NCBI RefSeq assembly: GCF_900109955.1
Contig: NZ_FOJB01000001.1
Span: forward strand, 2,790,001-2,854,000
DNA from: Aliiroseovarius sediminilitoris
GTDB taxonomy: Bacteria > Pseudomonadota > Alphaproteobacteria > Rhodobacterales > Rhodobacteraceae
Direction: 5' to 3'
DNA length: 64,000 bases
The notes beneath the pieces were generated by a model that saw only the letters and a list, made by a program, of their open reading frames with translations, did no database searches and had not been told where the DNA came from. Made by a program: the position numbers and the translations under genes. This document shows positions 19,853 to 30,176 of the stretch, one piece after another (position 1 is the stretch's first letter; every line of letters begins with the position of its first letter).

Positions 19853-20425
19853 ATGTCCTGGACCGACGAGCGCGTTGAAATCCTGAAAAAGATGTGGGGC
19901 GAGGGGCAATCCGCCTCGGTCATCGCAAAAGAACTTGGTGGCGTTACCCGCAATGCCGTGATCGGCAAGGTGCATCGCCTTGGCCTGTCGAACCGGTCCG
20001 GTGGTGGGTCGAAAGCACCTGCCAAGGAAAAGGCCGCACCAAAAACAGCGGCCAAGGCGAAGACCCCACCGAAAAAAGCGACCCCGAAGAAAGAGGCGGA
20101 GCCCGCCTCCAAGCCCGCTGCGGATATCAAACCCATCCCGGCGCGCAAACAGATCATCCCGGCAGGCCAACCCCTGCCGCCGCAACCTTCGGCGAATGAG
20201 ATCAGCCCCGAGGCGCTGGCCTCGGTGCGCGAAGTCGAAAAGGGCGCGAAAAAACTGAACCTGATGGAGCTGACCGAGCGGACCTGCAAATGGCCCATCG
20301 GCGACCCCGCGACCGAGGATTTCTGGTTTTGCGGCCTGACTGTGCAACAGGGCAAACCCTATTGCGAGGCGCATGTGGGCGTAGCGTTCCAGCCGATGTC
20401 CTCGCGCCGCGACCGCAAACGGTAA
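19853..20425 (+). CDS. gcrA: GcrA cell-cycle regulator
   Basis: GcrA is an alphaproteobacterial sigma-70 cofactor that binds DNA carrying CcrM-methylated sites and drives cell-cycle genes. The 190-residue protein has the diagnostic N terminus SWTDERVEILKKMWGEG, then VTRNAVIGKVHRLGLSNR. A Lys/Ala/Pro-rich linker (about residues 55-105) follows, then the conserved C-terminal region LTERTCKWPIGDP...FCGL, here reading LMELTERTCKWPIGDP and CEAHVGVAFQP. GGGAAGAA precedes the ATG. A palindrome GTGAATTCAC at 19794-19803 lies in the leader, and a strong terminator follows. Confidence 0.95.
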   Translation: MSWTDERVEILKKMWGEGQSASVIAKELGGVTRNAVIGKVHRLGLSNRSGGGSKAPAKEKAAPKTAAKAKTPPKKATPKKEAEPASKPAADIKPIPARKQIIPAGQPLPPQPSANEISPEALASVREVEKGAKKLNLMELTERTCKWPIGDPATEDFWFCGLTVQQGKPYCEAHVGVAFQPMSSRRDRKR

Positions 20426-20447
20426 GCCGGGTTCAATACCTTTTCTT

Positions 20448-20475
20448 AAGCGCGCCTAACCCGGCGCGCTTTTTG
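20448..20475 (+). terminator. intrinsic terminator after gcrA
   Basis: AAGCGCGCC at 20448-20456 and GGCGCGCTT at 20463-20471 form a perfect 9-bp stem with a 6-nt loop, followed by a run of T. It lies 22 bp after the gcrA stop. Confidence 0.85.
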
Positions 20476-20537
20476 TTGCATGGCGACACGGCGCGGTAGT
20501 GCTTTCCAAGTTCCGCCATGCAAGCTATATGCGCGCC

Positions 20538-21926
20538 ATGACATATCCAGTGAACCCGCCCAACCTGCGCCCGGACCTTGCCCCGAAAGCCCGGTTTTCC
20601 GAGCCGAAACGCGATGGTCAACCCACCATCGGCATGGTCAGCCTTGGCTGCCCCAAGGCGCTCGTCGACAGCGAACGCATCCTGACGCGGCTGCGCGCCG
20701 AAGGCTATGCGATCAGCCCGGATTATACCGGCGCGGATGCGGTGATCGTGAACACATGCGGCTTTCTGGATTCGGCCAAAGCGGAAAGCCTTGAGGCCAT
20801 TGGTGAGGCGTTGAACGAAAACGGCCGTGTCATTGTCACCGGCTGTCTGGGCGCGGAAGAAGACTATATCCGCGGCGCCCATCCCAGCGTTCTGGCCGTC
20901 ACAGGCCCGCACCAGTATGAACAGGTTCTGGATGCCGTGCACGGCGCCGTGCCGCCCAGCCCCGATCCGTTTGTGGACCTGCTGCCCGCGACCGGCGTAT
21001 CGTTGACCCCGCGCCATTACAGCTATCTGAAAATTTCCGAGGGCTGCAATCACAAGTGCAAGTTCTGCATCATTCCAGACATGCGCGGCAAACTCGCCAG
21101 CCGTCCCGCCCATGCGGTGATCCGCGAGGCGGAAAAGCTGGTCGAGGCCGGCGTGAAAGAACTGCTGGTGATTTCTCAGGATACCTCGGCCTACGGCCTC
21201 GACATCAAACATGCCGAGGATCGGGGCCACCGCGCCCATATCACCGACCTGGCGCGCGATCTTGGGGCGCTCGGGGCGTGGGTCAGGCTGCACTATGTCT
21301 ATCCTTATCCGCATGTGCGCCAGTTGATCCCGCTGATGGCGGACGGGCTGATCCTACCCTATCTGGACATCCCGTTCCAACACGCCCACCCCGACACCCT
21401 GAAACGCATGGCCCGCCCTGCGGCGGCATCAAAAACGCTGGACGAAATCGCAGCGTGGCGCGCGGATTGCCCCGACATCACCCTGCGGTCCACCTTCATC
21501 GTCGGCTATCCCGGCGAAACCGAGGCTGAATTCCAGACCCTGCTGGATTGGATGGACGAAGCGCAACTGGATCGCGTCGGCTGCTTTCAATATGAAAACG
21601 TCGACGGCGCGCGGTCAAACGACCTTCCAGACCACGTTCCCGCCGAGGTCAAACAAGACCGCTGGGATCGCTTCATGGAAAAAGCGCAGGCGATTTCCGA
21701 AGCCAAACTGGCCGCAAAGGTCGGCCAAACCATCGACGTGATCGTCGACGACATCGACGCAGACGGCATCGCCACCTGCCGCACCAAAGCCGACGCCCCC
21801 GAGATTGATGGAAACCTGTTTATCGACGAAGGCACCGAAGGTTTGAAGGTGGGTGAGATCGTTCAAGTCGAGGTTGATGAGGCGGGCGAGTATGATTTGT
21901 GGGGGCGGCTTAGTCGTTCGGAATAA
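20538..21926 (+). CDS. rimO: ribosomal protein S12 (aspartate89-C3) methylthiotransferase
   Basis: RimO is a radical SAM enzyme with two [4Fe-4S] clusters that methylthiolates Asp89 of ribosomal protein S12. The 462-residue protein has the UPF0004 domain ([34 protein letters not shown]), the radical SAM motif [11 protein letters not shown], and a C-terminal TRAM domain. Start: ATG at 20538 ([20 protein letters not shown]) best fits the family; ATG 20529 and GTG 20499 are also in frame. The last 17 bases overlap the convergent HEPN-like gene. Confidence 0.95.
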   Translation: MTYPVNPPNLRPDLAPKARFSEPKRDGQPTIGMVSLGCPKALVDSERILTRLRAEGYAISPDYTGADAVIVNTCGFLDSAKAESLEAIGEALNENGRVIVTGCLGAEEDYIRGAHPSVLAVTGPHQYEQVLDAVHGAVPPSPDPFVDLLPATGVSLTPRHYSYLKISEGCNHKCKFCIIPDMRGKLASRPAHAVIREAEKLVEAGVKELLVISQDTSAYGLDIKHAEDRGHRAHITDLARDLGALGAWVRLHYVYPYPHVRQLIPLMADGLILPYLDIPFQHAHPDTLKRMARPAAASKTLDEIAAWRADCPDITLRSTFIVGYPGETEAEFQTLLDWMDEAQLDRVGCFQYENVDGARSNDLPDHVPAEVKQDRWDRFMEKAQAISEAKLAAKVGQTIDVIVDDIDADGIATCRTKADAPEIDGNLFIDEGTEGLKVGEIVQVEVDEAGEYDLWGRLSRSE

Positions 21927-22479
21927 CCGTAAGATAATGACCGCCACGGGTGAGCGTTTTATGGGCTTCAATCCCAGCAGCTCCGAGTAACATTTCCCAG
22001 ATATCTTTTTCATCTTCGCGGCACTGGACGACAAACTGTTTGTTTACGGACGCTTCCCACTGACCTTTCAATGTAGCCCAAACCTCAGGTTCAACATCCA
22101 CAACTTTGGTCACATCAATGATTTCGGGTTTGCCGTGAGCAATAGTGTCACGAAACTTCTTTAACTGATAAATAGTCTGAAATGGACGCTCTCCCCAATT
22201 GACCTCCATTTCAAGAATCTTAGCCAACAATTTGATTTTACTCTTTAAGTTTGCTCGTTCTGGCCAACCTTCTTCCAACAACTTCCAGCCTACAAAATTG
22301 ATTTTTGCTTCAATCGAAAATGCAGTGAAAATAAGGGCGCTCATCATATCGAGCGCCACCGCGGTGGTATCTTCGCTCTCAAATTTCTTCTCAACCTGAG
22401 TAGCGTACCAGTTTGCACAATTAGATAGATCATTGTGAATGAACCGCTCGGCTTCGATCCGTACTTTGTATTTTTCCAA
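21910..22479 (-). CDS. HEPN-domain-like protein, AT-rich, probably acquired
   Basis: A 189-residue, mostly helical protein that I do not recognise as a named family. Its central part, [13 protein letters not shown], contains R110-x4-H115, the R-x4-6-H motif of HEPN domains, many of which are RNases in toxin-antitoxin, abortive infection or CRISPR-linked systems. Counted by eye, 22201-22320 is about 37% GC, far below the neighbouring genes, which points to transfer. No nucleotidyltransferase (MNT) antitoxin gene is adjacent. The C terminus ([14 protein letters not shown]) overlaps the rimO end by 17 nt. The gene is intact. Function is unproven. Confidence 0.72.
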   Translation of the reverse strand: MEKYKVRIEAERFIHNDLSNCANWYATQVEKKFESEDTTAVALDMMSALIFTAFSIEAKINFVGWKLLEEGWPERANLKSKIKLLAKILEMEVNWGERPFQTIYQLKKFRDTIAHGKPEIIDVTKVVDVEPEVWATLKGQWEASVNKQFVVQCREDEKDIWEMLLGAAGIEAHKTLTRGGHYLTVIPND

Positions 22480-22530
22480 AATTTATCTTTTCAAAAAATT
22501 GAGAGTGTATTTGCTTCAGGTTATTATTAT

Positions 22531-22830
22531 CTACCCCTCCCTACTCACACTGAACAACACCCAGCCATCAATTCGGGCGACTTCGGTGCCGCCAGTTTCG
22601 GTCATGAACACGCCCAACCCTTCATAGTCTTCCGGGCAGGCAACAAGGTCGGCGGTGTGGTCAAGGTATTCGACGGTGGCCGCGCTTTCGCCCACGCGGC
22701 GGCATTGGTCGCCGTCGGCGCGGTAGCCATCGCCGAACAGGGGCAAGTCAGTTGCGGGCGGAGAATACACGGTCTTGGTTTCGCAGGCGGTCAACAGGCC
22801 AAGGGCGATCAGGGGCAAGAGTGGTTTCAT
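22531..22830 (-). CDS. small hypothetical lipoprotein
   Basis: A 99-residue protein beginning MKPLLPLIALGLLTAC, a lipoprotein signal peptide with the lipobox LLTAC, so Cys16 should be the lipidated residue of the mature protein. The remaining 84 residues (YSPPATDLPLFGDGYRADGD, CRRVGESAATVEYLDHTADL, VACPEDYEG) match no function I recognise. Two further Cys may form a disulfide in the periplasm. ATG at 22830 is preceded by GGAGA. It lies between the AT-rich HEPN-like gene and carB, on the same strand as both. Confidence 0.7.
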   Translation of the reverse strand: MKPLLPLIALGLLTACETKTVYSPPATDLPLFGDGYRADGDQCRRVGESAATVEYLDHTADLVACPEDYEGLGVFMTETGGTEVARIDGWVLFSVSREG

Positions 22831-22915
22831 CAGGGGTCTCCTTCTGGATTTCCCTGAGTATATCACAGGTTGAAACGCGGTGCGGCAGTTCCTTGCCGCC
22901 CCCAGTTTCAGCGGG

Positions 22916-25900
22916 TCACGCGCCCTGAAGCGGTCTGACTTCGATCTCGCGCTCAGTCCGGGCCTTCATGGCGCGCGCGGCAGCATGGCTGGCGGCAAGC
23001 GTGGTGAAATACGGGATCTTGTCCATCAGGGCGACATTGCGCATTTCGCGACTGTCATTCACCGATTGGGTGCCTTCGGTCGTGTTCATAACCAGATGAA
23101 CCTCGCCGTCCTTCATACGGTCGACGATATTTCGGCCCGGCTCATACACTTTGGCGACCTTCTCGGTTTCCACGCCATTTTCAGACAGGAAAGATGCAGT
23201 GCCGCGGGTGGCGAGAATGGTAAAACCCTGATCTTTTAAAAGCTTGGCAGTTTCGACCAATTGCTCGGTCTTGTCACCTTCCTTGATCGACAAAAACACG
23301 TTGCCTTCAGTCGGCAGCATGGACCCTGCCCCAAGCTGGGCCTTCAGGAACGCCATGGCGAAATCCTTGTCCGCCCCCATCACTTCGCCGGTCGAACGCA
23401 TTTCCGGGCCAAGCAACGTATCCACACCGGGGAAACGGGCGAACGGCAACACGGCTTCCTTAACGGCATAGCTGTCAATCTCGGGGTCCACCAGATCGAA
23501 CGCATCCAGCTTCTCGCCCGCCATGACACGCGCCGCGATGGACGCAATGGGGGACAGAACCGCCTTGGCCACGAAAGGCACGGTGCGCGAGGCGCGTGGG
23601 TTCACTTCGATCAGATAGATCTCGTCATCTTTCACGGCGAACTGCACGTTCATCAAACCAACCACGTTCAGCGCCAGCGCCAGCGCCTTGGACTGTTCAC
23701 GCAGCCCGAGAATGATCTCGGCGCTGAGCGAATAGGGCGGCAACGAACAAGCGCTGTCGCCGGAATGCACGCCTGCTTCTTCGATATGCTGCATGATGCC
23801 TGCGACATGCACGTTTTCGCCATCGCACAGGGCATCCACGTCCACTTCGACCGCACCGGACAGATAGCTGTCCAGCAACACCGGGCTGTCACCCGACACC
23901 ACGACGGCCTCGGCGATGTAGCGTTCCAATTGGGCCATGTCGCGCACGATTTCCATTGCACGACCACCCAGCACATAGGAGGGACGGATCACCAGCGGGA
24001 AGCCGATGTCTTCTGCGATTGCCAGCGCTTCGGCGTCGGTCGACGCAATACCGTTCTTCGGCTGTTTCAGATCCAACTGGTTGACCAGCGCCTGAAACCG
24101 TTCGCGGTCTTCGGCCAGGTCGATGGCGTCCGGCGTGGTGCCAAGGATCGGGATGCCCTCGGCCTCCAGCGCGTTGGCCAGTTTCAGGGGGGTCTGCCCA
24201 CCGAACTGAACGATCACACCGTGCAGCGTGCCGTTTTCCAGCTCTTTGGTCAGAATCTCCATCACGTGTTCGAAGGTCAGCGGTTCGAAATACAGCCGGT
24301 CCGACGTGTCATAATCGGTCGACACGGTTTCCGGGTTGCAGTTGATCATGATGGTCTCATAGCCCGCGTCGGTCAGCGCAAAACAGGCGTGGCAGCAGCA
24401 ATAATCAAACTCGATCCCCTGCCCGATCCGGTTTGGACCGCCACCCAGAATGACCACCTTCTTACGGTCGGACGGGCGTGCCTCGCATTCGACCTCGCCC
24501 ATCATGGGGGCTTCGTAGGTCGAATACATATAGGGGGTCTGGGCTTCAAATTCGGCAGCACACGTGTCGATGCGTTTGAACACGGCGGTCACACCCACCT
24601 TGCGGCGCGCGTTACGCACATCGCTTTCCTTGAAGCCCGTCAACTTGGCCAGGCGCGCATCGGTGAAGCCCATCATCTTGAGCTTGCGCAGACCGGCCTG
24701 GTCCGACGGCAGGCCGCTTTCCTTGATGGCGGCCTCGGTCTCAATGATTTCGCGGATACGGGCCAGGAACCATGGGTCATACGCCGTGCAGGCCTGAATA
24801 TCCTCGTTCGACATGCCGAACCGCATGGCCTGCGCGATTTTCAGAATACGGTCGGGGCGCTGTTCGGAAATCGCCTTGATGATCGCAGCCTGATCCGGTG
24901 CCCCGGGGATGTCAATCTCGTCAAATCCGGTCAGGCCGGTTTCCATCGAGGCCAGCGCCTTTTGCAGGCTTTCGTGAATGGTGCGGCCGATTGACATGAC
25001 CTCGCCCACCGATTTCATCGCGGTGGTCAGTTCGGGCTTGGCACCGGGAAACTTCTCAAAGGCAAAGCGCGGGATTTTGGTGACGACATAGTCGATGGTC
25101 GGTTCAAAGGACGCGGGCGTGACCTTGGTGATGTCGTTGTCCAGCTCGTCCAGCGTATAGCCCACCGCCAGTTTCGCCGCGATCTTGGCAATCGGGAAAC
25201 CGGTGGCTTTGGACGCCAAAGCGGAGGACCGAGACACGCGCGGGTTCATCTCGATCACCACCATGCGACCGTCTTCCGGGTTCACCGCCCATTGCACGTT
25301 CGAGCCGCCGGTTTCCACGCCAATCTCGCGCAGTACATTGATCGAATGCGTGCGCATCAACTGATATTCCTTGTCAGTCAATGTCAGCGCAGGCGCGACG
25401 GTGATCGAATCGCCCGTATGCACCCCCATCGGGTCCACGTTTTCGATGGAACAGACGATGATGGCGTTGTCAGCGGTGTCGCGCACCACCTCCATCTCGA
25501 ACTCTTTCCAGCCCAGCAGGCTTTCGTCGATCAGAATCTGGCTGACGGGCGAAGCGTCCAGACCGGTGCGGCAATAATGCTCGTATTCCTCGCGGTTATA
25601 CGCCACGCCCCCACCGGTGCCACCAAGCGTGAAAGCGGGGCGAATGATTGCGGGCAGTCCGACATAATCAATCGCGTCCAGACATTCCTGCATTGTGTTG
25701 GCAATGGTAGCTTTCGGGTTTTCGATGCCCAGTCGGTCCATCGCTTCGCGAAACAACTTGCGGTCCTCGGCCATTTCAATGGCGTGACGTTTCGCGCCGA
25801 TCAATTCGACATTGTATTTATCCAGCACACCCAGATCGTCCAGCTCCAACGCCGTGTTCAAACCGGTCTGACCACCCATCGTCGGCAGCAGCGCATCGGG

Positions 25901-26146
25901 GCGTTCTTTCTCGATGATCTTGGTGACAACATCTGCGGTGATCGGTTCGATATAGGTCGCATCCGCCATGTCCGGATCGGTCATGATCGTCGCCGGGTTC
26001 GAGTTCACAAGGATGACCCGATACCCTTCCTCGCGCAGCGCTTTACATGCCTGAGCGCCCGAATAATCAAACTCGCAGGCTTGCCCGATGATGATAGGCC
26101 CCGCGCCGATGATCATGATTGAGTTGATATCGGTTCTTTTTGGCAT
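22916..26146 (-). CDS. carB: carbamoyl phosphate synthase large subunit
   Basis: CarB makes carbamoyl phosphate from bicarbonate, ATP and ammonia delivered by CarA, for arginine and pyrimidines. The 1076 residues show two homologous ATP-grasp halves: [20 protein letters not shown] at the start and [20 protein letters not shown] in the second half. Each is followed by [23 protein letters not shown]-type ligand motifs, and the C-terminal MGS-like allosteric domain ends the protein. ATG at 26146 gives MPKRTDIN; another ATG 12 bases upstream is possible. carA is not next to it. Confidence 0.97.
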   Translation of the reverse strand: MPKRTDINSIMIIGAGPIIIGQACEFDYSGAQACKALREEGYRVILVNSNPATIMTDPDMADATYIEPITADVVTKIIEKERPDALLPTMGGQTGLNTALELDDLGVLDKYNVELIGAKRHAIEMAEDRKLFREAMDRLGIENPKATIANTMQECLDAIDYVGLPAIIRPAFTLGGTGGGVAYNREEYEHYCRTGLDASPVSQILIDESLLGWKEFEMEVVRDTADNAIIVCSIENVDPMGVHTGDSITVAPALTLTDKEYQLMRTHSINVLREIGVETGGSNVQWAVNPEDGRMVVIEMNPRVSRSSALASKATGFPIAKIAAKLAVGYTLDELDNDITKVTPASFEPTIDYVVTKIPRFAFEKFPGAKPELTTAMKSVGEVMSIGRTIHESLQKALASMETGLTGFDEIDIPGAPDQAAIIKAISEQRPDRILKIAQAMRFGMSNEDIQACTAYDPWFLARIREIIETEAAIKESGLPSDQAGLRKLKMMGFTDARLAKLTGFKESDVRNARRKVGVTAVFKRIDTCAAEFEAQTPYMYSTYEAPMMGEVECEARPSDRKKVVILGGGPNRIGQGIEFDYCCCHACFALTDAGYETIMINCNPETVSTDYDTSDRLYFEPLTFEHVMEILTKELENGTLHGVIVQFGGQTPLKLANALEAEGIPILGTTPDAIDLAEDRERFQALVNQLDLKQPKNGIASTDAEALAIAEDIGFPLVIRPSYVLGGRAMEIVRDMAQLERYIAEAVVVSGDSPVLLDSYLSGAVEVDVDALCDGENVHVAGIMQHIEEAGVHSGDSACSLPPYSLSAEIILGLREQSKALALALNVVGLMNVQFAVKDDEIYLIEVNPRASRTVPFVAKAVLSPIASIAARVMAGEKLDAFDLVDPEIDSYAVKEAVLPFARFPGVDTLLGPEMRSTGEVMGADKDFAMAFLKAQLGAGSMLPTEGNVFLSIKEGDKTEQLVETAKLLKDQGFTILATRGTASFLSENGVETEKVAKVYEPGRNIVDRMKDGEVHLVMNTTEGTQSVNDSREMRNVALMDKIPYFTTLAASHAAARAMKARTEREIEVRPLQGA

Positions 26147-26261
26147 AATGACCCCCATCAGCAGACTGGATCGCGATCGGGATTCTCACCCGTGCGCAAA
26201 TTGTCGTGGGTTATAGAGATGGGGGCACTTAGCGCAAGCCCCGAATGGCGATGATTTGCGC

Positions 26262-27536
26262 CTAGCTTCGCTGACTTTGTCTTACGCAAACAATCAAAAT
26301 TGATGTGAACAGTAAAACAGCCAGGATAAAATGTAGAAAGACTTGCAGCACAAACGTGGTGCTTTGCTCGGAAAGAACGAAATAAAGCGGTAAGGAATAT
26401 CCGACCGCAACGGCCGCTATCGTTAAAATTCCCAATCGACGGGATGAGAACTCCAGAATTCCTGGCAGCAGCATCATCGGCAAGATCAGGTAATGCAACC
26501 ACCCCAACGGGCTTGTGAACAACAACACCAACGAAGTGGTCAAAAGCCGCGCCCAGACTCGCTTATGGGCTTCTAAGTTGCGACTGACAAAGAAGCAGAC
26601 AATCAGTCCTGAAAGGAACGTCGCACGGACGGACCAAAGTATCCATTTTGGTTCGGGCCACAGATCGATTCTGAGCGTTTCCAGAGAAAGCGTTCCATTA
26701 TAAGCCTGCCAAAGCAGCAAGAGTGGCAAATCCATTCCCAGATTGATGCCGCTGACCAAAATGGTTCCTTCAAGCTCTCGGAGTTTGTCCAGAAACTCGG
26801 CGTGAAGCGGCCAGCCCGTCATCAAGATGGACAGCCCCCCCAGCATTCCCCCTAAAACTCCGAACCACAGGAGAGCACGCCAATTGCGCTCCATCAAAAA
26901 GATAATCGCCAGCAAGGCGGGAGCTACCTTGATCGCAGCAGCCAACGCCAGCCAGCCACCTGCGCCAGCCGGTTTATTTTCGATCAGGTTACAAAACGCC
27001 AACATGATCAAAAATGTTACAAAAATTTGCGGCTGCCCAAGACTAAGAGACAAATGGGAAACGCTGGTTATCAACAGCAGCAACGCAGACACTGCAACCC
27101 AGACAGTCGCCAAGACGCGACGGGGCTTCAGCATCCTGAAACCCAGCCAAATCATACCGATGAATGATCCGACATTTATCACCAACACCACCCGCGCAAA
27201 AATGTCGAAGCTGACGAATTTGGTGACAGGTGCAAGTATTGCGACCCAGATTGGTGGATAAACATAAGGGGTGACAATTGATATCCCATCGGAAGACAAC
27301 GCCGCTCGTTCCTGCCATTCAATCGGGATATCATTCCAAAAGAAGTCCCCATCAAGCGGATAGATCAAGTGATACAAACCGTCATCATAGAATGACGCCG
27401 CAATATATAGAGATGCGAGATCAATGGGTGCGTTACTACCATTTGCGAAGACCAACACGCTGATCGTCAGAACGATTATGATCGCAATTCTCATTCGTGC
27501 CTGATCATTAGAACGTCCGGCTTGTACTGTATTCAT
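26262..27536 (-). CDS. GT87-like polytopic glycosyltransferase family protein
   Basis: A 424-residue membrane protein with about ten hydrophobic helices in GT-C layout. The first external loop has [20 protein letters not shown], whose Asp is at the position of the catalytic base in GT87 (DUF2029) enzymes. [31 protein letters not shown] and [13 protein letters not shown] also fit the family. Such enzymes use polyprenyl-phosphate sugars to build cell-envelope glycans; the acceptor here is unknown. Base composition is lower in GC than its neighbours (27001-27060 counts about 37%). It separates carB from aspS, suggesting insertion. Confidence 0.75.
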   Translation of the reverse strand: MNTVQAGRSNDQARMRIAIIIVLTISVLVFANGSNAPIDLASLYIAASFYDDGLYHLIYPLDGDFFWNDIPIEWQERAALSSDGISIVTPYVYPPIWVAILAPVTKFVSFDIFARVVLVINVGSFIGMIWLGFRMLKPRRVLATVWVAVSALLLLITSVSHLSLSLGQPQIFVTFLIMLAFCNLIENKPAGAGGWLALAAAIKVAPALLAIIFLMERNWRALLWFGVLGGMLGGLSILMTGWPLHAEFLDKLRELEGTILVSGINLGMDLPLLLLWQAYNGTLSLETLRIDLWPEPKWILWSVRATFLSGLIVCFFVSRNLEAHKRVWARLLTTSLVLLFTSPLGWLHYLILPMMLLPGILEFSSRRLGILTIAAVAVGYSLPLYFVLSEQSTTFVLQVFLHFILAVLLFTSILIVCVRQSQRS

Positions 27537-27743
27537 TCACGCATGCCCATGTTTACACCGGACGTCTTGCCACAAACCTGTGGCATGTCCGTGTCGACAG
27601 TTTTAGTCTCAGCACCTCTTGGAGCAAGTCGGTTTCTTCTGTTGCGAGGACTTTTACTATGGAAATCTCCGCTTCGGCTTGACTTTACCCGCCAAGGCAG
27701 GTGTATCGGCGCGATACATATGAACCGCTCGACGGGGGCACCC

Positions 27744-29711
27744 ATGCACGCTTTTCGCAGCCATACTTGCGCTGAACTGAACAAATCGAATGTTGGCGAC
27801 ACGGTTCGCCTGTCTGGTTGGGTCCATCGGGTCCGCGATCACGGCGGCATCCTGTTCATCGACCTCCGCGATCATTACGGCATCACGCAAGTCCTGTGCG
27901 ACCCCGACAGCCCCGTCTTCGCCGAGATGGAGAAGGTGCGGTCGGAATGGTGCATCCGTATTGACGGCAACGTGAAAGCCCGCGACGCCGATCTGGTGAA
28001 CGACAAGATCCCGACTGGCGAAATCGAGGTGTTCGTGCGTGACCTCGAAATTCTGGGCGCCTCGGAAGAGCTGCCTCTGATGGTGTTCGGCGATCAGGAA
28101 TACCCGGAAGAAACGCGGCTGAAATACCGCTTCCTCGACCTGCGCCGCGAGGTGATGCAGGAAAACATGAAACTGCGTTCGGACGTTGTCGCCTCGATGC
28201 GCAAGCGGATGTGGGAACAGGATTTCCGCGAGTATCAAACTCCGATCATCACGGCCTCCAGCCCCGAAGGTGCGCGCGATTTCCTTGTGCCGTCGCGCCT
28301 GCATCCGGGCAAGTTCTATGCGTTGCCGCAGGCGCCGCAGCAGTTCAAACAGCTGATGATGGTGGCGGGCTTTGACAAGTATTTCCAAATCGCGCCGTGT
28401 TTCCGAGATGAAGACCCGCGGGCCGACCGGTCGCCGACCGATTTCTATCAATTGGATATGGAAATGTCCTTCGTCACCCAACAGGATGTGTTCGACACGA
28501 TCCAGCCAGTGCTGAAAGGCGTGTTCGAAGAATTTGGCGGCGGACGCAAGGTCGATCAGGACTGGCCGCAGATTTCTTACAAGGACGCGGCCCTTTGGTA
28601 TGGCACCGACAAGCCGGACCTGCGCAACCCGATCAAGATGCAGATCGTGTCCGAGCATTTCCGCGGCTCGGGTTTTGCGATCTTTGCGAAATTGCTGGAA
28701 CAGGACGGCACCGAGATCCGCGCCATTCCTGCGCCAACCGGCGGGTCGCGCAAGTTCTGCGACCGGATGAACAAGTTCGCGCAGGAACAGGGTCTGCCTG
28801 GCATGGGCTATATCTTCTGGCGGAAGCGTGGAGATAAAGTTGATGAACAGATGAGCCCGGTTGTCGCTGCTCTCATGGGCTTGACCGACGATGATCTTAA
28901 TGAACAGACGCGACTTCAGAAGCAGCTTGAAGAACTACAAAACACTTTAGGTGCTCTGGAAATTGCTAAAGCAATCGCTGAAAAGAACTTCGATCGCGTC
29001 CGTTTCCTCACCCAAGCATATTTCTCCGAATGGGAAGCCGCTGGCCCCTTGGCCAAGAACATCGGCCCCGAACGGACCGAGGCAATCCGCCAACAACTGG
29101 GCGTTGGCGTCGGCGACGCGGCCTTCTTCCTTGGCGGCAAACCCAAGGCGTTCGAGGCTGTCGCGGGTCGTGCCCGCACCGTGATCGGCGACGAGTTGGG
29201 ACTGACCGACAAAGACCGTTTTGCTTTCGCATGGATCGTCGATTTCCCCATCTTCCAGATGGACGATGAAACCGGCAAGCTGGATTTCGACCACAATCCG
29301 TTTTCGATGCCGCAAGGCGGGATGGAGGCGTTGGAGGGCGACCCCCTCGCGGTGCGCGGGTATCAGTATGACCTGGCCTGCAACGGCTATGAGTTGGTGT
29401 CGGGCGCGATCCGGAACCACAAGCCCGAGATCATGTTCAAAGCGTTTGAACTGGCAGGCTATGGCGAGGATGAAGTGCGCAAGCGGTTCGGCGGCATGGT
29501 CAACGCGTTCCAATATGGCGCGCCCCCTCACGGTGGTTGTGCCGCTGGTGTGGACCGTATCGTAATGCTGCTGGCCGATCAGGACAACATCCGCGAGGTG
29601 GTGATGTTCCCGATGAATCAACGCGCCGAAGATCTGATGATGAACGCACCAAGTGAACCACAGAATGAACAGCTGCGTGAACTGCATCTGCGCGTCATTC
29701 CGCAGGAATAA
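27744..29711 (+). CDS. aspS: aspartyl-tRNA synthetase with an unusual roughly 70-residue insert
   Basis: A class II synthetase that charges tRNA-Asp, possibly also tRNA-Asn in this group. It has the N-terminal OB fold ([19 protein letters not shown]), motif 2 ([19 protein letters not shown]), the GAD region, and motif 3 ([18 protein letters not shown]). At 655 residues it is about 65 longer than the usual 590. The extra length is at residues 361-430 (28824-29033), between GYIFWR and [19 protein letters not shown]. The insert is helical and charged ([20 protein letters not shown]) and near 40% GC over 28921-28980, against 68% over 29101-29160. ATG 27744 ([12 protein letters not shown]) is the family-consistent start. 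Confidence 0.95.
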   Translation: MHAFRSHTCAELNKSNVGDTVRLSGWVHRVRDHGGILFIDLRDHYGITQVLCDPDSPVFAEMEKVRSEWCIRIDGNVKARDADLVNDKIPTGEIEVFVRDLEILGASEELPLMVFGDQEYPEETRLKYRFLDLRREVMQENMKLRSDVVASMRKRMWEQDFREYQTPIITASSPEGARDFLVPSRLHPGKFYALPQAPQQFKQLMMVAGFDKYFQIAPCFRDEDPRADRSPTDFYQLDMEMSFVTQQDVFDTIQPVLKGVFEEFGGGRKVDQDWPQISYKDAALWYGTDKPDLRNPIKMQIVSEHFRGSGFAIFAKLLEQDGTEIRAIPAPTGGSRKFCDRMNKFAQEQGLPGMGYIFWRKRGDKVDEQMSPVVAALMGLTDDDLNEQTRLQKQLEELQNTLGALEIAKAIAEKNFDRVRFLTQAYFSEWEAAGPLAKNIGPERTEAIRQQLGVGVGDAAFFLGGKPKAFEAVAGRARTVIGDELGLTDKDRFAFAWIVDFPIFQMDDETGKLDFDHNPFSMPQGGMEALEGDPLAVRGYQYDLACNGYELVSGAIRNHKPEIMFKAFELAGYGEDEVRKRFGGMVNAFQYGAPPHGGCAAGVDRIVMLLADQDNIREVVMFPMNQRAEDLMMNAPSEPQNEQLRELHLRVIPQE

Positions 29712-29745
29712 TACAGGCGGGCGCCCGTCGTCCTGCGTAACAGGA

Positions 29746-29780
29746 AAGGGTGCGTGTGATTAACACGCACCCTTGTTGTT
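29746..29780 (+). terminator. intrinsic terminator after aspS
   Basis: AAGGGTGCGTGT at 29746-29757 pairs perfectly with ACACGCACCCTT at 29763-29774 (12 bp, 5-nt loop), followed by GTTGTTT. It begins 35 bp after the aspS stop. Confidence 0.85.
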
Positions 29781-29800
29781 TCAGCGGCAGCTCGCTGAAA
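29779..29800. repeat. 8-bp inverted repeat between aspS and the pilin-like gene
   Basis: TTTCAGCG at 29779-29786 pairs with CGCTGAAA at 29793-29800 around GCAGCT. It follows directly on the aspS terminator and is 79 bp beyond the 3' end of the convergent pilin-like gene. It could serve that gene as a stem without a T-tract. The rest of 29801-29878 shows nothing recognisable. Confidence 0.4.
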
Positions 29801-29878
29801 TCGCACTCTTATCAATTAACCGATTACCGGACGGGTCTCGATCATATCATCTATTGTGTCGTCCTTCCGAGGTCGCGA

Positions 29879-29998
29879 TCAGGCGACAGTCAAAACCAGC
29901 GCCGTAGCCAACATGGCCGCGCCAGAGACCAAAACAGTCCAGTCGATCACAGCATTGCCGAACTCTTCATCAGCGAAACGTTTAATCAGGCTTCTCAT
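29879..29998 (-). CDS. 39-residue Flp-type pilin-like peptide
   Basis: A short gene reading MRSLIKRFADEEFGNAVIDW followed by TVLVSGAAMLATALVLTVA and TGA. The layout is that of a class III (type IVb, Flp) prepilin: a short charged leader, a Gly (residue 14) at the expected prepilin peptidase site, then N-A-V-I-D-W, with Asp5 and Trp6 in the places of the usual Glu5-Tyr6, and a hydrophobic helix. GAGGG lies 8 bases before the ATG. It is shorter than typical Flp pilins, and no tad/cpa assembly genes are in the window. A 7-bp inverted repeat TCTGATG/CATCAGA (30034-30057) lies upstream. Confidence 0.6.
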   Translation of the reverse strand: MRSLIKRFADEEFGNAVIDWTVLVSGAAMLATALVLTVA

Positions 29999-30176
29999 AA
30001 TACAACCCTCGTCTTAACACTTTGTTCACCCCGTCTGATGCTTTTTCTGTCATCAGAATTGGGCGGAAATGAGGTCTTGCCCGGCCAATTTCGTGCACGG
30101 CGAAGGTATTTTCTGGGCAATGCGGGCTGCCGCTACGTCACCTGTCTGAGCGTAAGTGACCAGGTCAAATCATCGC

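Noticed and set aside
21910-22830. HEPN-MNT toxin-antitoxin pair
   Set aside because: The adjacent gene is a small lipoprotein, not a nucleotidyltransferase, and no antitoxin-like frame is seen.
23261-24994. A 577-codon open frame on the plus strand opposite carB
   Set aside because: Mirror frame of the conserved CarB coding sequence; low-complexity His/Gln/Arg-rich product with no family match.
28824-29033. AspRS insert as an intein
   Set aside because: No N-terminal Cys/Ser block, no His-Asn end and far too short; it is more likely a retained domain.
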